DNA of 64,000 bases from a virus. The position numbers and the translations under genes were made by a program. Under the pieces are notes generated by a model, which saw only the letters and a list, made by a program, of their open reading frames with translations, made no database searches and was not told the origin of the DNA. Location: IMG/VR virus record IMGVR_UViG_3300020578_003799, positions 1-64,000 of that record; one strand, given 5' to 3'. Of the stretch, positions 18,698 through 27,887 are shown in pieces. Within the stretch, counting starts at the first letter, position 1, and every line of letters starts with the position of its first letter.

Positions 18698-19098
18698 TGA
18701 AACTTTACAACATAACTAAATCACTTATTTTAGAAGTAGCTTCTGTCGAGTCTATAATAGATTCTATTAAGAAAAAACAAAAAATAGTAATTTATTATGA
18801 TGGTGACGAGCCAGGTGGTAGGGGATTACGTGTTATTGAACCTGTTTGTTTTGGTTACAGTAAAGCGGATAACCCTGTTTTAAGAGCTTGGGATGAAGAA
18901 GGTTCTTCACACACAGGATATAAAGGTGAACAACCATTACCTGGGTGGAGACTTTTTAGACTTGATAAAATTTTATCATTTAAACCGACCGCTGAAAATT
19001 TTAACACACCAAAACCTGGTTATAATCCAAGAGGTGATAGAAGTATGAAAAGAGTAGTGATTAACGCGGTCTTTAATAATGAAGAAGAAAACATTTAA
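18697..19098 (+). CDS. Stand-alone WYL-like domain protein
   Basis: A 133-residue protein. Residues about 15-105 follow the WYL-domain pattern: a helix, then 'KIVIYYDGDEPGGRG', 'RVIEPVCFGYSK', 'VLRAWDEEGSS', and the closing 'WRLFRLDKILSFKPT'. WYL domains are SH3-like ligand sensors, usually attached to a helix-turn-helix in bacterial regulators and linked to CRISPR and defence control. Here no DNA-binding domain is attached. It lies in a run of small virion-like genes. It could bind nucleic acid or a small molecule, or antagonise a host WYL regulator; the last idea is inference. Confidence 0.6.
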   Translation: MKLYNITKSLILEVASVESIIDSIKKKQKIVIYYDGDEPGGRGLRVIEPVCFGYSKADNPVLRAWDEEGSSHTGYKGEQPLPGWRLFRLDKILSFKPTAENFNTPKPGYNPRGDRSMKRVVINAVFNNEEENI

Positions 19099-19100
19099 AT

Positions 19101-19694
19101 ATGACAAACGAAAATGATTTATTACAAAAATTAATGATATCCAAAAAAATGATGGATATTCATAATCAAATGCCGAGAAGTGGTCAAAATGTACCATTGG
19201 CAAATTACAACATTCCCAATACTGAAAATTTTGATAATCCTAAAGCTAATTACAACATTCCACAAGAATTTATGATGGAACAATCAAAACCAATTTATAA
19301 TACCGAAACACCTACGGTAGATAGAATTATGGGGTCTAAATTACCAGATGAAATAAAACAACTTATGATAGAATATCCAATTGCACAACCTAATGGTATG
19401 TCAGGTCCCACTTTATCAAATGAGTTAGTTGAGAAAGCTACGAGGTTAATGAATTCTAATGGTAATGTCATAAATGAGACAAATCCTAAAAGACAACAAA
19501 CTAATCCAAATCAAATTAGTAGTTCACTTACCGCAAAACAAATTAAAGATATTGTGAGAGAAACTGTTGAAGAAGTTTTATCTGAAAACGGTTTGTTGAC
19601 CGAATCAACCCAAAAATCAAATGAGCTTTTCCAATTTAAAGTTGGAAAACACATTTTTGAAGGTAAGGTAACCAAAATTAAAAAAGTACAATAA
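19101..19694 (+). CDS. Hypothetical protein, probable virion or scaffold component
   Basis: A 197-residue Asn/Gln-rich protein with two similar 'ANYNIPN'-type segments near residues 33-55. A C-terminal helix ('TAKQIKDIVRETVEEVLSEN') is followed by 'LLTESTQKS' and a small beta segment. The helix plus LxE site resembles the protease-cleaved ends of other proteins in this window. It closes the five-gene run and is followed by an intrinsic terminator. The family is not recognised. Confidence 0.55.
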   Translation: MTNENDLLQKLMISKKMMDIHNQMPRSGQNVPLANYNIPNTENFDNPKANYNIPQEFMMEQSKPIYNTETPTVDRIMGSKLPDEIKQLMIEYPIAQPNGMSGPTLSNELVEKATRLMNSNGNVINETNPKRQQTNPNQISSSLTAKQIKDIVRETVEEVLSENGLLTESTQKSNELFQFKVGKHIFEGKVTKIKKVQ

Positions 19695-19698
19695 CTTG

Positions 19699-19724
19699 AA
19701 CCCCGTCAATCGATGGGGTTTTTT
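19699..19724 (+). terminator. Intrinsic terminator after the five-gene run
   Basis: Stem AACCCC/GGGGTT with a 10-nt loop followed by TTTTTT, directly downstream of the stop at 19694. Confidence 0.8.
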
Positions 19725-19730
19725 ATTTAT
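19724..19730 (+). promoter_or_regulatory. TATTTAT motif after terminator
   Basis: TATTTAT directly after the terminator T-run and 57 nt before the ATG at 19788. The preceding base is T rather than the usual A, so it is a weaker case than the others. Confidence 0.3.
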
Positions 19731-19787
19731 TATTATATTGATAATGTCTGTTTATCTGACTATATTTTCTATGTTATATATAAAAAT

Positions 19788-21005
19788 ATGTCAGAAAAAA
19801 TTAAAGTTTTAGTATTACCATCAGACCGTACAGGTGTTGGTAAATTTAGGTCGATTGACCCCCATATAATGTTACAAAACATGTATAATGATGATTTTCA
19901 TGTCGATATCGATTATGAACCAAGAATTAGTGACCCCAATTATTGGAAGAAGTACCAAATAGTCCATGTACATAGAAACATTGGTCAAAATTACGACTCC
20001 TGTCCTGCGATAATTAGAAATTTAAAATCAATGGGTATTGTTGTAGTAGTTGATATTGATGATTATTGGTTACCGACAAAAGAACATCCTATCCATAGTA
20101 TTATTTTACAAGAAAAAATACATGAAAAAATTGTTGCTAATCTAAAAGAAGCTAGTTATGTTACAACAACTACTGAAATATTTGCAAATGAAATACGTAA
20201 ATTTAACAAAAACGTAATTGTTTTACCAAATGCAGTGGACCCAAATGAACCTCAGTTTAAAGAACCAACATTAGAATCTGATAGAATTAGAGTTGGTTGG
20301 TTAGGTGGTTCTTCCCACTTACATGATTTAAAGTTATTAGATGGATTTGTAACAAAAAACAGTTCATTAAAAAATAACATACAATATGTTTTATGTGGTT
20401 TCGATACTAGAGGTCATATAACAGAAATTAACAAACAAACGGGAGAAAAAAAACAAAGACCAATTAGACCTGAAGAAACTGTTTGGGCTCGTTATGAAGA
20501 AATATTTACAGATAAATATAGTATTATCGATGAAGACTATAAAAAATATCTAACGTTGTATGAGGAAAAAAATTATATGACTGATAAGTCATTACCTTAT
20601 GTTAGAGTATGGACAAGACCTGTAACACAATATGCCTCTAACTACTCTAAGTTTGACATATCTTTAGCTCCAATCAAAAACCACATATTCAATAGAATGA
20701 AATCTCAATTAAAAGTGATTGAGGCGGGATTTTATAAAAAGGCATTAATCGCTTCCGAAATAGGACCTTACACTATAGACCTTAAACATTGTCTAAAAAA
20801 TGGTGAGTTTGTTGATGGTAATGCTATGTTAGTTAATGAAAATAGAAATCATAGTGATTGGCATAAATTCATTAAAAAATTATTACAAAATCCAAACCTA
20901 ATGACAGATATGGGTGAAAGACTATATGAAACTGTTAAAGACAAATACAATTTGCAAAATGTTACTACTTTGCGAAAAGAATTTTACAAATCACTAATTA
21001 AATAA
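19788..21005 (+). CDS. GT-B glycosyltransferase (GT4-like)
   Basis: 405 residues from the ATG at 19788. An in-frame ATG at 19713 lies inside the terminator hairpin and adds a non-conserved hydrophobic stretch, so I reject it. The protein has the two-lobe GT-B look. An N-terminal Rossmann part carries 'RTGVGKFRSIDPH' and 'VVVVDIDDYW'. The C-terminal lobe has 'RVGWLGGSSHLHDL', 'LAPIKNHIFNRMKSQLK' and the acidic 'VIEAGFYKKALIASEIGPY', matching the donor-binding E-x7-E region of GT4 enzymes. It leads a rightward run mixing sugar-transfer and nucleotide-metabolism genes. The substrate is unknown. Confidence 0.75.
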   Translation: MSEKIKVLVLPSDRTGVGKFRSIDPHIMLQNMYNDDFHVDIDYEPRISDPNYWKKYQIVHVHRNIGQNYDSCPAIIRNLKSMGIVVVVDIDDYWLPTKEHPIHSIILQEKIHEKIVANLKEASYVTTTTEIFANEIRKFNKNVIVLPNAVDPNEPQFKEPTLESDRIRVGWLGGSSHLHDLKLLDGFVTKNSSLKNNIQYVLCGFDTRGHITEINKQTGEKKQRPIRPEETVWARYEEIFTDKYSIIDEDYKKYLTLYEEKNYMTDKSLPYVRVWTRPVTQYASNYSKFDISLAPIKNHIFNRMKSQLKVIEAGFYKKALIASEIGPYTIDLKHCLKNGEFVDGNAMLVNENRNHSDWHKFIKKLLQNPNLMTDMGERLYETVKDKYNLQNVTTLRKEFYKSLIK

Positions 21006-21008
21006 GTT

Positions 21009-21719
21009 ATGATTAATATACCAATTACAAAAATTTTATTCTTAGACATTGAAACTGTCGGGGGTTGTCCCGACTATGATTCTTGTCAAAAATTTAGTCC
21101 TGAGATTGCTAGTCAATTTGAAAAGTATTTTGATTGGTTCCAAAAAAGATTCCCTGAAGATGCTACGGTTGACATCGACTCTAAAAATTTTATGTTTAAA
21201 CGAAGAGCTGCTCTAGTACCTGAGTTTGCAAAAATAGTTTGTGTATCAATGGCGTTTGTTATGGATAATGGAGATGTTAAAAAACAAACTTTTTCAGGTA
21301 ATAACGAAAAAGAATTATTAATCCAAGTTAGAAATTTACTTGATAGGTGTCACAAATTAGATTTTTATTTATGTGGTCACAATCTTAAGAATTTTGATAT
21401 CCCGATGTTAGCTAAAAGAATGATTATCAATGGTATTATGCCGTCAAAAATTCTTCCATCTTATGATACAAAACCATGGGAAGTAAAGGCAATTGACACT
21501 AAAGAAATTTGGCAATACGGAGCGTACTCCTCAATTGGTTCATTAGATTTAATGTGTAGTTGTTTAGAAATCCCAACACCTAAAGATGGTGAAGTTACAG
21601 GTGATAAGGTACATGAAACCTATTGGGAAAAACAAGATTTAAAATCAATCTCAGAATACTGTGAAAAAGATGTTGTTGTTTTAGTCGACACAATTAAAAA
21701 ATTAAAAAATTTACAATAA
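21009..21719 (+). CDS. DEDD-type 3'-5' exonuclease (PolB-like/RNase H fold)
   Basis: A 236-residue protein with the three exonuclease motifs. Exo I is 'FLDIET' at residues 11-16, Exo II is 'GHNLKNFDIPML' near residue 125, and Exo III is 'YCEKDVVVLVDTI' near residue 220; the Y-x3-D form makes it DEDDy type. It is close in length to the predicted PolB-like 3'-5' exonucleases and carries no polymerase domain. It likely trims DNA or RNA ends during phage replication or recombination. Its stop overlaps the dUTPase start (TAATG), so the two are translationally coupled. Confidence 0.8.
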   Translation: MINIPITKILFLDIETVGGCPDYDSCQKFSPEIASQFEKYFDWFQKRFPEDATVDIDSKNFMFKRRAALVPEFAKIVCVSMAFVMDNGDVKKQTFSGNNEKELLIQVRNLLDRCHKLDFYLCGHNLKNFDIPMLAKRMIINGIMPSKILPSYDTKPWEVKAIDTKEIWQYGAYSSIGSLDLMCSCLEIPTPKDGEVTGDKVHETYWEKQDLKSISEYCEKDVVVLVDTIKKLKNLQ

Positions 21720-22318
21720 TGAATGGACTTGATGATTTAGACTTAAGTGAGTATGCAAAAAAACTCCAAAAAATGATTGATGAGAGTGGGAACGGTGAGT
21801 TGGATTATGATATGATTTTAAATGACTTTGGGTTAGATATGAAATCTCTCGAGGATGATTTATCCAACTACAACCCTAAATTACCTCTTGGATTTGTAAA
21901 GTTACACCCTGATTCCGTTGAGCCAAAATACAATTATCCAAGCGATTCAGGATTTGATTTACATTCTGTAATTGACGTTGATATCCCTCCATTTGGTAGA
22001 GTTTTGGTACCAACAGGAATTTCTTTAGACATTAAAGACGGATATGAAATTCAGGTAAGGTCTAAAAGTGGGTTATCTTTAAAACAAGGTTTAATGGTAT
22101 TAAATTCACCAGGTACTGTAGATAATGGTTATACAGGAGAGATACAGGTGATTATATTTAACACCAACAACTATAATGTTATGATTCCAAAAGGAATGAA
22201 AGTTGCTCAAGCGGTTTTATGTCCTGTAGTAAATGGTAAATGGGTAGAGTTAACCGAAAATAAAAATCAAAAAAATAAAGATAGAGGGGAGAATGGATTT
22301 GGTTCTACAGGAATATGA
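21719..22318 (+). CDS. dut: dUTP diphosphatase (trimeric type) with N-terminal extension
   Basis: A 199-residue protein hydrolysing dUTP to dUMP and pyrophosphate, keeping uracil out of phage DNA and feeding dTMP synthesis. All five family motifs are visible in order: 'SDSGFDLHS', 'PTGISLDI', 'RSKSGLSLKQG' (with the catalytic-site Ser), 'SPGTVDNGYTGEIQV' and the C-terminal 'RGENGFGSTG'. The first 55 residues ('MNGLDDLDLSEYAKKLQKMI') are an acidic helical extension not found in the minimal enzyme. It is coupled to the exonuclease upstream and overlaps the next gene by 4 nt. Confidence 0.93.
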   Translation: MNGLDDLDLSEYAKKLQKMIDESGNGELDYDMILNDFGLDMKSLEDDLSNYNPKLPLGFVKLHPDSVEPKYNYPSDSGFDLHSVIDVDIPPFGRVLVPTGISLDIKDGYEIQVRSKSGLSLKQGLMVLNSPGTVDNGYTGEIQVIIFNTNNYNVMIPKGMKVAQAVLCPVVNGKWVELTENKNQKNKDRGENGFGSTGI

Positions 22319-23661
22319 AAGAATTGAAGACTGTAATGAGAACTCATGATTTTGAGTTAGAGTTAAGAAAATTATGTCAAGATTTAAAACCCATATTAGG
22401 GGAATCTCCTACAATTGTTGAGTTAGGTTCCTATATGGGTGAGAGTAGTGCAATCTTCGCTCAAGAATTCCCAAACGGAATTATAATATGTATTGACTCT
22501 TGGGAAGGTGGATTTGATGATGCGGATTCCGCTAGTTATGCCGATTACGTTGATGTTGAGGAACAATTTGATTTGAGAGCTTCTTTATACGGAAATATTA
22601 GAAAAATTAAAGGTTATACTACAGATTATTCTATAGAATGTGATATGGTTTATATTGATGCCTGTCATAAATATGAATGTGTTAAAAATGACATCGTTCA
22701 TTGGAGTCCGTTGGTTAAAAAAGTTATTTCAGGTCATGATTATCAAACTGATGAGTTTGTTAATGTTCATAGACATATTGCGGGTGTTAGAGTTGCGGTC
22801 AACGAAATGTTAGGTAAACCTGATAATAGTTATGGTGACGGTTCTTGGTATAAATTAATTTCTAATAAAGATAACCAAACAAAGAATGTTTATTGGTTTA
22901 CTGGATTAAACACTCATAATCAAAATAGTTATTTAAACTATATAAAGATGTATAAAGTTGCGGTGATAACCGCAAAAAAAACAAATCCGTTTTTAACACC
23001 TATCTTAATACTTGATGGTGAAGAAGATTCCCATATCGAGGAATTAACTAAACTTGGTGTTACAGTAATAAACCATAGGATAACATTTTATGATGATTTA
23101 AAAAAACACTACGGTGATGACACAATTGCTTATGGAGCCTTTTTAAGAGTTGATATACCAATTGTGTGTGAATCTCTTGATATTAAAGATGATTATGTTT
23201 TGTATACCGATAATGATGTTATGTTTATGTCAGATATTTCTGACATTTTAGATAACAAACCTAATACATTTATGTGTGCTGGGGAATTTACAAAAGTTGG
23301 TAAACATTGGGATATGAATAGCGGCGTAATGTGGATTAATTGGAGGTATTTAAAAGATACCTATAATGAGTTCGTTGAATTTATTAAATTAAATTTAAGT
23401 AAATTTAATGTGTACGACCAAGACGCGTACAAAATGTTTTATAATGAATCAATTGAAAGATTAAACTATAGGTTTAATTATAAACCTTATTGGGGTCCGT
23501 TTAATGGCATTAAAATTTTACATTTTCATGGACCAAAACCAACTTTTAATGATGATAACTATATTGATTTTCCACATCAAACTTTAATAACACCATTCTT
23601 TCATGAAATGAAAGATAAATTCGACGAAATTTATGATAACAATAATCTATTCAACACATAA
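22315..23661 (+). CDS. Methyltransferase / GT8 glycosyltransferase fusion
   Basis: A 448-residue two-domain protein. Residues about 1-200 are a class I SAM methyltransferase of TylF/Methyltransf_24 type ('VELGSYMGESSAIFA', 'CIDSWEGGFDD', 'MVYIDACHKYECVKNDI'). Residues about 210-448 match glycosyltransferase family 8: 'VLYTDNDVMFMSDI' carries the metal-binding DxD, 'MNSGVMWINW' is the acceptor-side motif, and 'ILHFHGPKPTF' is the C-terminal H-x-G-x-K-P motif. GT8 enzymes retain the donor stereochemistry and often use UDP-Glc or UDP-Gal. It overlaps the dUTPase by 4 nt and the next glycosyltransferase by 29 nt. Confidence 0.8.
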   Translation: MKELKTVMRTHDFELELRKLCQDLKPILGESPTIVELGSYMGESSAIFAQEFPNGIIICIDSWEGGFDDADSASYADYVDVEEQFDLRASLYGNIRKIKGYTTDYSIECDMVYIDACHKYECVKNDIVHWSPLVKKVISGHDYQTDEFVNVHRHIAGVRVAVNEMLGKPDNSYGDGSWYKLISNKDNQTKNVYWFTGLNTHNQNSYLNYIKMYKVAVITAKKTNPFLTPILILDGEEDSHIEELTKLGVTVINHRITFYDDLKKHYGDDTIAYGAFLRVDIPIVCESLDIKDDYVLYTDNDVMFMSDISDILDNKPNTFMCAGEFTKVGKHWDMNSGVMWINWRYLKDTYNEFVEFIKLNLSKFNVYDQDAYKMFYNESIERLNYRFNYKPYWGPFNGIKILHFHGPKPTFNDDNYIDFPHQTLITPFFHEMKDKFDEIYDNNNLFNT

Positions 23662-25141
23662 AGACAAAGAGTATAATGATAAATTTAATGACCATCTTAT
23701 ACTAACATCAGGACTTCAGTGGGTACAAGTATTACCTTATGTAAATCATAATGAATATTCACTATCTGAAGTTTACAATCAAGGAATCAAAGAAGCTAAG
23801 TATGACATTATTGTTTGTTGTCATAACGATATTAAATTAGAAAAAGGATGGGGCGTTAAATTACTTGAGGATTTTTCTAATAATCCCGAATTCGGTATAA
23901 TTGGAAAAGCAGGTACTTGTTATTTCCCTTCATCAGGTGTTTATTGGGAAAGGATGCAACAGACAATGGTTGGTCAAGTATACCACCATCCAAAAGGAGG
24001 TAAAAAATTTTTAAGTAAGTATTCACCCAAATTACCTTTTTTAATTCCTGTTGTAAGTGTTGATGGATTATTTATTTCATTTGATAAAACAAAAATAAAA
24101 CATTTATTTGACCAATCCTTTGGTAAATTTCATTTTTATGACCACGGTTTTTGCATCCCAAATTATTTAGATAACGTTAAACTAGGAGTAACTTCGTCAT
24201 TTGAAATTACTCACGAATCAATAGGTCAACCTAATCAAGAATTTTTTGAGTCTAAAGATAAATTTTTAGAAAAGTGGGGTAAAAATTTACCAATAGATTT
24301 AAAACCTAATGATGTTTATATACCTGAAATAACTGAAAAAACAATCAAGAATATTGGTAAAGTGGGAATCGTTATTGTCACTAAAGGTAAAACTAATCTT
24401 TTATTTAATTGTGTAGAATCATTTTATAAAAACTGTAATAGTGATTTATTTGATATTTTTATTGGTGATACAGGGTCTTCTAAAGAAGAAAAAGAATGGA
24501 TTAAAAATAATATATTACCAATGGGTAATATAAAACTAATCGAGTATGACTATTATAATTTTGCACAGATAAATAACGATATAGTTAAAAATCACATTTC
24601 AAGTGATTATGAATATTTGTTATTTTCAAACAACGATATTAAATTATTAAATAACGTTGTATACGGAATGTTAAAAATTTTTAATGACAATAAAAAGGTT
24701 GGTACTGTTGGTGCAAGACTTCATTATGAAGATAACACAATACAACATGATGGTATTGTCACATTCATTGATAAAAAAAGAGCTTTCCAAGTGACACACT
24801 CTAATTTAAAATCGTATTACAATTTTACAACCAATGTAAAAAAAGTTGTGGGTTCTACTGCGGCATTATTGATGATACGTAAAAATGTTTTTGAGAAATG
24901 TGGTTATTTTAATGAAAATTATATTAGTTGTTTTGAGGACGTAGAGTTGAATTTAAAATGTGTAACATTAGGATTTGATAATTATTATGACGGTTCTTTA
25001 GTTGCGTATCACTTAGAAAGTCAAACCAGAAATGAGGACAGTGACAACCTTTTAAAAGTACAAACAGACTATTTTCAATCCTTACAACCTTTTGTTATTA
25101 ATAATTTAGAAAAGATAAAGAAACACATAATTGTTATGTAA
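23633..25141 (+). CDS. Tandem GT-A (family 2) glycosyltransferase
   Basis: A 502-residue protein with two family 2-like modules. Residues 1-225 carry 'MITIIYSTHKDKEYN', the acidic motif 'VCCHNDIKLEKGW' and 'VSVDGLFISF'. Residues about 240-500 carry 'VGIVIVTKGKTNLLFNC', 'LFSNNDIKLLNN', 'VVGSTAALLMIRKNVF' and 'FEDVELNLKC', the last matching the ED-x-D/E motif of bacterial GT2 enzymes. The start ATG lies 29 nt inside the upstream gene. In both modules the DxD position reads N-D-I, a common variant. A bifunctional polymerase or sequential sugar addition is possible. Confidence 0.78.
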   Translation: MITIIYSTHKDKEYNDKFNDHLILTSGLQWVQVLPYVNHNEYSLSEVYNQGIKEAKYDIIVCCHNDIKLEKGWGVKLLEDFSNNPEFGIIGKAGTCYFPSSGVYWERMQQTMVGQVYHHPKGGKKFLSKYSPKLPFLIPVVSVDGLFISFDKTKIKHLFDQSFGKFHFYDHGFCIPNYLDNVKLGVTSSFEITHESIGQPNQEFFESKDKFLEKWGKNLPIDLKPNDVYIPEITEKTIKNIGKVGIVIVTKGKTNLLFNCVESFYKNCNSDLFDIFIGDTGSSKEEKEWIKNNILPMGNIKLIEYDYYNFAQINNDIVKNHISSDYEYLLFSNNDIKLLNNVVYGMLKIFNDNKKVGTVGARLHYEDNTIQHDGIVTFIDKKRAFQVTHSNLKSYYNFTTNVKKVVGSTAALLMIRKNVFEKCGYFNENYISCFEDVELNLKCVTLGFDNYYDGSLVAYHLESQTRNEDSDNLLKVQTDYFQSLQPFVINNLEKIKKHIIVM

Positions 25142-25213
25142 TATATACGTAAATAATTTTCGTATTCACATTTGTTAAAAATAAAATATATTTTTATAAA
25201 TATAATTAAAAAT

Positions 25214-25954
25214 ATGACTCAAAGAAAAAAACAACCTCCATTGTCTGAGGACTCTGAAGTTAAACCATTCTCAAGAAAAGAATTCATTAATTCGGTAGTT
25301 AAGAAAAAACAAAAAAATAAATTTTTATCACCAAATCAAGAAGAGTATTATAAAATTTTAAAAGAAAATCAAATTACAATTTGTTCGGGACCTGCAGGTG
25401 TTGGTAAATCTTATATAGCAATGAAAGCGGCGGTAGATTTATTAATTGACCCGAATAACTCATATGAAAAACTAATAATTGTTAGACCTGCGGTAGAAGC
25501 GGAAGAAAAACTTGGTTCGTTACCAGGAAATTTAGAAGAAAAGTTAGACCCTTATATTTTCCCTTCATATTACTTATTAAATAAAATTATTGGTAAAGAC
25601 GCTAGAGAAAAATTAAAAGAGGCTGAAATTATCGAAGTGTTTGCACTCGCTTACATGAGAGGTATGAATATAGACAACTCAATCTTAGTTTTTGAGGAAG
25701 CTCAAAACGCAACACCTAACCAAATTAAATTATTAATGACAAGGATTGGTTTTAATAGTAAATTCTTTATTTCTGGGGATTTGGAACAGACAGATAGATA
25801 CAAAGATAAAAAACAATCAGGTTTATATGACGCATTACAGAAATTTCAAAATATTAATGATATCGGGGTTTACGATTTTAGAAACGCTAAAAATGTGCGA
25901 AACCCTTTAATTGCTAAAATATTAGAAAAATACGAAGATGAGAATAGGGATTGA
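25214..25954 (+). CDS. phoH: PhoH-like ATPase
   Basis: 246 residues from the ATG at 25214; an upstream in-frame TTG at 25172 is unlikely. The PhoH P-loop ATPase core is complete: Walker A 'GPAGVGKS' at 59-66, 'IIVRPAVEAEEKLGSLPG' after it, and Walker B 'ILVFEEAQNATPNQ' at 157-170, where the first acidic residue is E. Also present is 'LLMTRIGFNSKFFISGDLEQ', the conserved sensor region. PhoH-like ATPases are widespread in T4-like phages and are thought to act in RNA or phosphate-stress processes; the exact role is not established. The downstream gene starts 17 nt before its stop. Confidence 0.9.
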   Translation: MTQRKKQPPLSEDSEVKPFSRKEFINSVVKKKQKNKFLSPNQEEYYKILKENQITICSGPAGVGKSYIAMKAAVDLLIDPNNSYEKLIIVRPAVEAEEKLGSLPGNLEEKLDPYIFPSYYLLNKIIGKDAREKLKEAEIIEVFALAYMRGMNIDNSILVFEEAQNATPNQIKLLMTRIGFNSKFFISGDLEQTDRYKDKKQSGLYDALQKFQNINDIGVYDFRNAKNVRNPLIAKILEKYEDENRD

Positions 25955-26534
25955 AATTAATGGTGTATTAAGAAATACGATTGGTAAAATAGAACAAACC
26001 TACGATAAATTCTTAATTCAAAAAACAGAAGGGATAGAAGATGAGTCAGACTTTAAATATGAAATGATTCTACCTGTAACTTCATTAAATTTAGGAGAAC
26101 ACTTTAAATTTAAAGAACCTGATGATTTATTTTCATTTTTATATGAGGAATTCCCAATGGAGATTTTTGGTCACTCTCAGTCTACTGAATATACAACTTT
26201 TAATGATTTAAACGATGTGTATGTTAATCTTAGAGATAACCATGATTTTATAGTTGTTTCAGACGAAATCGGTAGGTCTAAGCCAGCTTCACTATTCTTC
26301 CTTTCAAAATTCGGATGTCAATTAGAAAGAGTATTTTTTTATAGTAATTATACAATAAAATCAATGTGGGAACAAATAGACATTTTACTTACATCCAACC
26401 CATCATTATTATTAGAATATCCTTCAGACAAAATTTTAATAAAATTCGAAACTGAATATAATAAACATATCGACCATCCTAACACAATTAGTACTATAAA
26501 GGAATTGGAAGATGAACTAAAAAAGTTTTTATAA
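25938..26534 (+). CDS. Divergent HAD-like protein
   Basis: A 198-residue protein opening 'MRIGIEINGVLRNTIGK'. This has the shape of a HAD-family motif I (hydrophobic strand, D-x-D-G-V-x-R), but the two catalytic aspartates are replaced by E and N. A later 'HDFIVVSDEIGRSKPAS' resembles motif II/III spacing. The catalytic residues look degraded, so a binding rather than phosphatase role is likely. It overlaps PhoH by 17 nt and the next gene by 1 nt. Confidence 0.45.
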   Translation: MRIGIEINGVLRNTIGKIEQTYDKFLIQKTEGIEDESDFKYEMILPVTSLNLGEHFKFKEPDDLFSFLYEEFPMEIFGHSQSTEYTTFNDLNDVYVNLRDNHDFIVVSDEIGRSKPASLFFLSKFGCQLERVFFYSNYTIKSMWEQIDILLTSNPSLLLEYPSDKILIKFETEYNKHIDHPNTISTIKELEDELKKFL

Positions 26535-26803
26535 TGTTAAAAATTTTAAATGAACACTACTATCTTGATTTAGATGCTATTGAGAAGTATACAAACGCAA
26601 AACCCCGGAAAGATTATTCGGGTTCTGCAGAAAACCATATTAGTGTTGTTAAATACGATATGGTTAAATTATTAACAGATGTGTTATTAACCGAAATTGA
26701 GGAAGTCGATGAAACGTTAGGTATTAAAAATAATGAGTTATCTATACCGTTTAAAATCGCTTTTAATAGTCTTTTAAATAAAAAATTATTAAATAAATAT
26801 TAA
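26534..26803 (+). CDS. Small hypothetical protein
   Basis: An 89-residue protein beginning 'MLKILNEHYYLDLDAIEKY' with a largely helical second half. Its start overlaps the previous stop (TAATG), and it ends one base before the next ATG. No family is recognised. The tight packing implies co-translation with the HAD-like protein and the following glycosyltransferase. Confidence 0.6.
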   Translation: MLKILNEHYYLDLDAIEKYTNAKPRKDYSGSAENHISVVKYDMVKLLTDVLLTEIEEVDETLGIKNNELSIPFKIAFNSLLNKKLLNKY

Positions 26804-26804
26804 T

Positions 26805-27866
26805 ATGAATCAGGAACAAATTACAAAATTAGAAAAGTCGATTGAGAACTTAAAAAACAAAAAATCTAAAATTTATCTATTAGTACAAGATACTAAGGGT
26901 AATGCAAAGGCATCTATATCCTACATATATAACTTGGGTATTGCCTTATTAGATAATGGGTACAACCCAATAATTCTACATGAAAAGTCTGACTACGCAG
27001 GTGTTGCTAATTGGTTAGGTCAGGATTATATGGATAGATTACCTCATCAACCTATTGAGGGTCAGAATCTACAAGTCGCACCTGAAGACTTTATTGTTAT
27101 TCCTGAACTTTACGGATTTGTAATGAGTCAGATTACTAAATTACCTTGTGGTAAAATAGTTCTTTGTCAAGCGTATGACCATATGTTAGAGACTTTACAA
27201 CCAGGTCAGACATGGAACCAATTAGGATTTTTTAAATGTATTACTACTTCAGAATTCCAAAAAGAATATATTACAAACGTAATGAGAGGGTTATCTATTG
27301 ATGTGTTAGAACCTTTTATTTCTGATAATTTTAAAAATCAAACATTACCACCAAAACCAATTATTGCTATTCATACAAGAGAACCAAGAGACACTGCAAA
27401 TATAATTAAAACTTTTTATATTAAATTTCCTCAGTATAGATGGATTACATTTAAAGATATGAGAGGATTGAGTGAAAAAGAATTTGCAAATTCACTTAAC
27501 GATTGTTTCCTTTCTGTTTGGATTGATGAGACAAGTTCCTATGGGACATTCCCTCTCGAATCTATGAAATCAGGTATACCTGTTTTAGGATTAGTTCCTA
27601 ATTTATTACCTCATTGGTTAAATGAAGATAATGGTATTTGGATTAACAATAAAAACCAAATTGTAGATTTTATTGCAGATGTATTACAAAATTGGTTAGA
27701 GGATAATTTAAATGAAACTCTATTTGATGGTATGAAAAAAACTGTCGGGGAATTACAGATTAAAGAAAATTTCAATAAGAATACTGTAAAATTATTTGAC
27801 TACTATCTTAAATCTCGTCAAATATCGTTTGAAGAGCAATTATCTAAATTACAACCAGCAGAATAA
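26805..27866 (+). CDS. GT-B glycosyltransferase-like protein
   Basis: A 353-residue protein with a two-Rossmann layout. After a 20-residue charged helix, the N-lobe runs 'KIYLLVQDTKGNAKASISY' to 'VIPELYGFVM'. The C-lobe has 'PIIAIHTREPRD', 'SVWIDETSSYGTFPLESM' and 'SGIPVLGLVPNLLPHWL'. The last two stretches match the donor-binding region of GT4-type enzymes (acidic residue, then P-x-E-x-M, then G-x-P-V). It follows the small gene by one base. The acceptor is unknown. Confidence 0.65.
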   Translation: MNQEQITKLEKSIENLKNKKSKIYLLVQDTKGNAKASISYIYNLGIALLDNGYNPIILHEKSDYAGVANWLGQDYMDRLPHQPIEGQNLQVAPEDFIVIPELYGFVMSQITKLPCGKIVLCQAYDHMLETLQPGQTWNQLGFFKCITTSEFQKEYITNVMRGLSIDVLEPFISDNFKNQTLPPKPIIAIHTREPRDTANIIKTFYIKFPQYRWITFKDMRGLSEKEFANSLNDCFLSVWIDETSSYGTFPLESMKSGIPVLGLVPNLLPHWLNEDNGIWINNKNQIVDFIADVLQNWLEDNLNETLFDGMKKTVGELQIKENFNKNTVKLFDYYLKSRQISFEEQLSKLQPAE

Positions 27867-27887
27867 AAAATTAAAATTAAAAACAAT

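Noticed and set aside
19713-19787. Upstream start of the GT4-like gene
   Set aside because: That ATG is inside the terminator hairpin, and the added residues are a hydrophobic low-complexity stretch not seen in GT4 enzymes.
25196-25203. TATAAATA, an exact T4 late-promoter octamer upstream of PhoH
   Set aside because: It is a single sense-orientation copy before what is probably an early or middle gene. The recurrent motif at structural genes is the reverse orientation, so this may be chance in AT-rich DNA.
25172-25213. TTG start extending PhoH
   Set aside because: It adds an AT-rich translated leader. The ATG at 25214 precedes the normal PhoH N-terminus.
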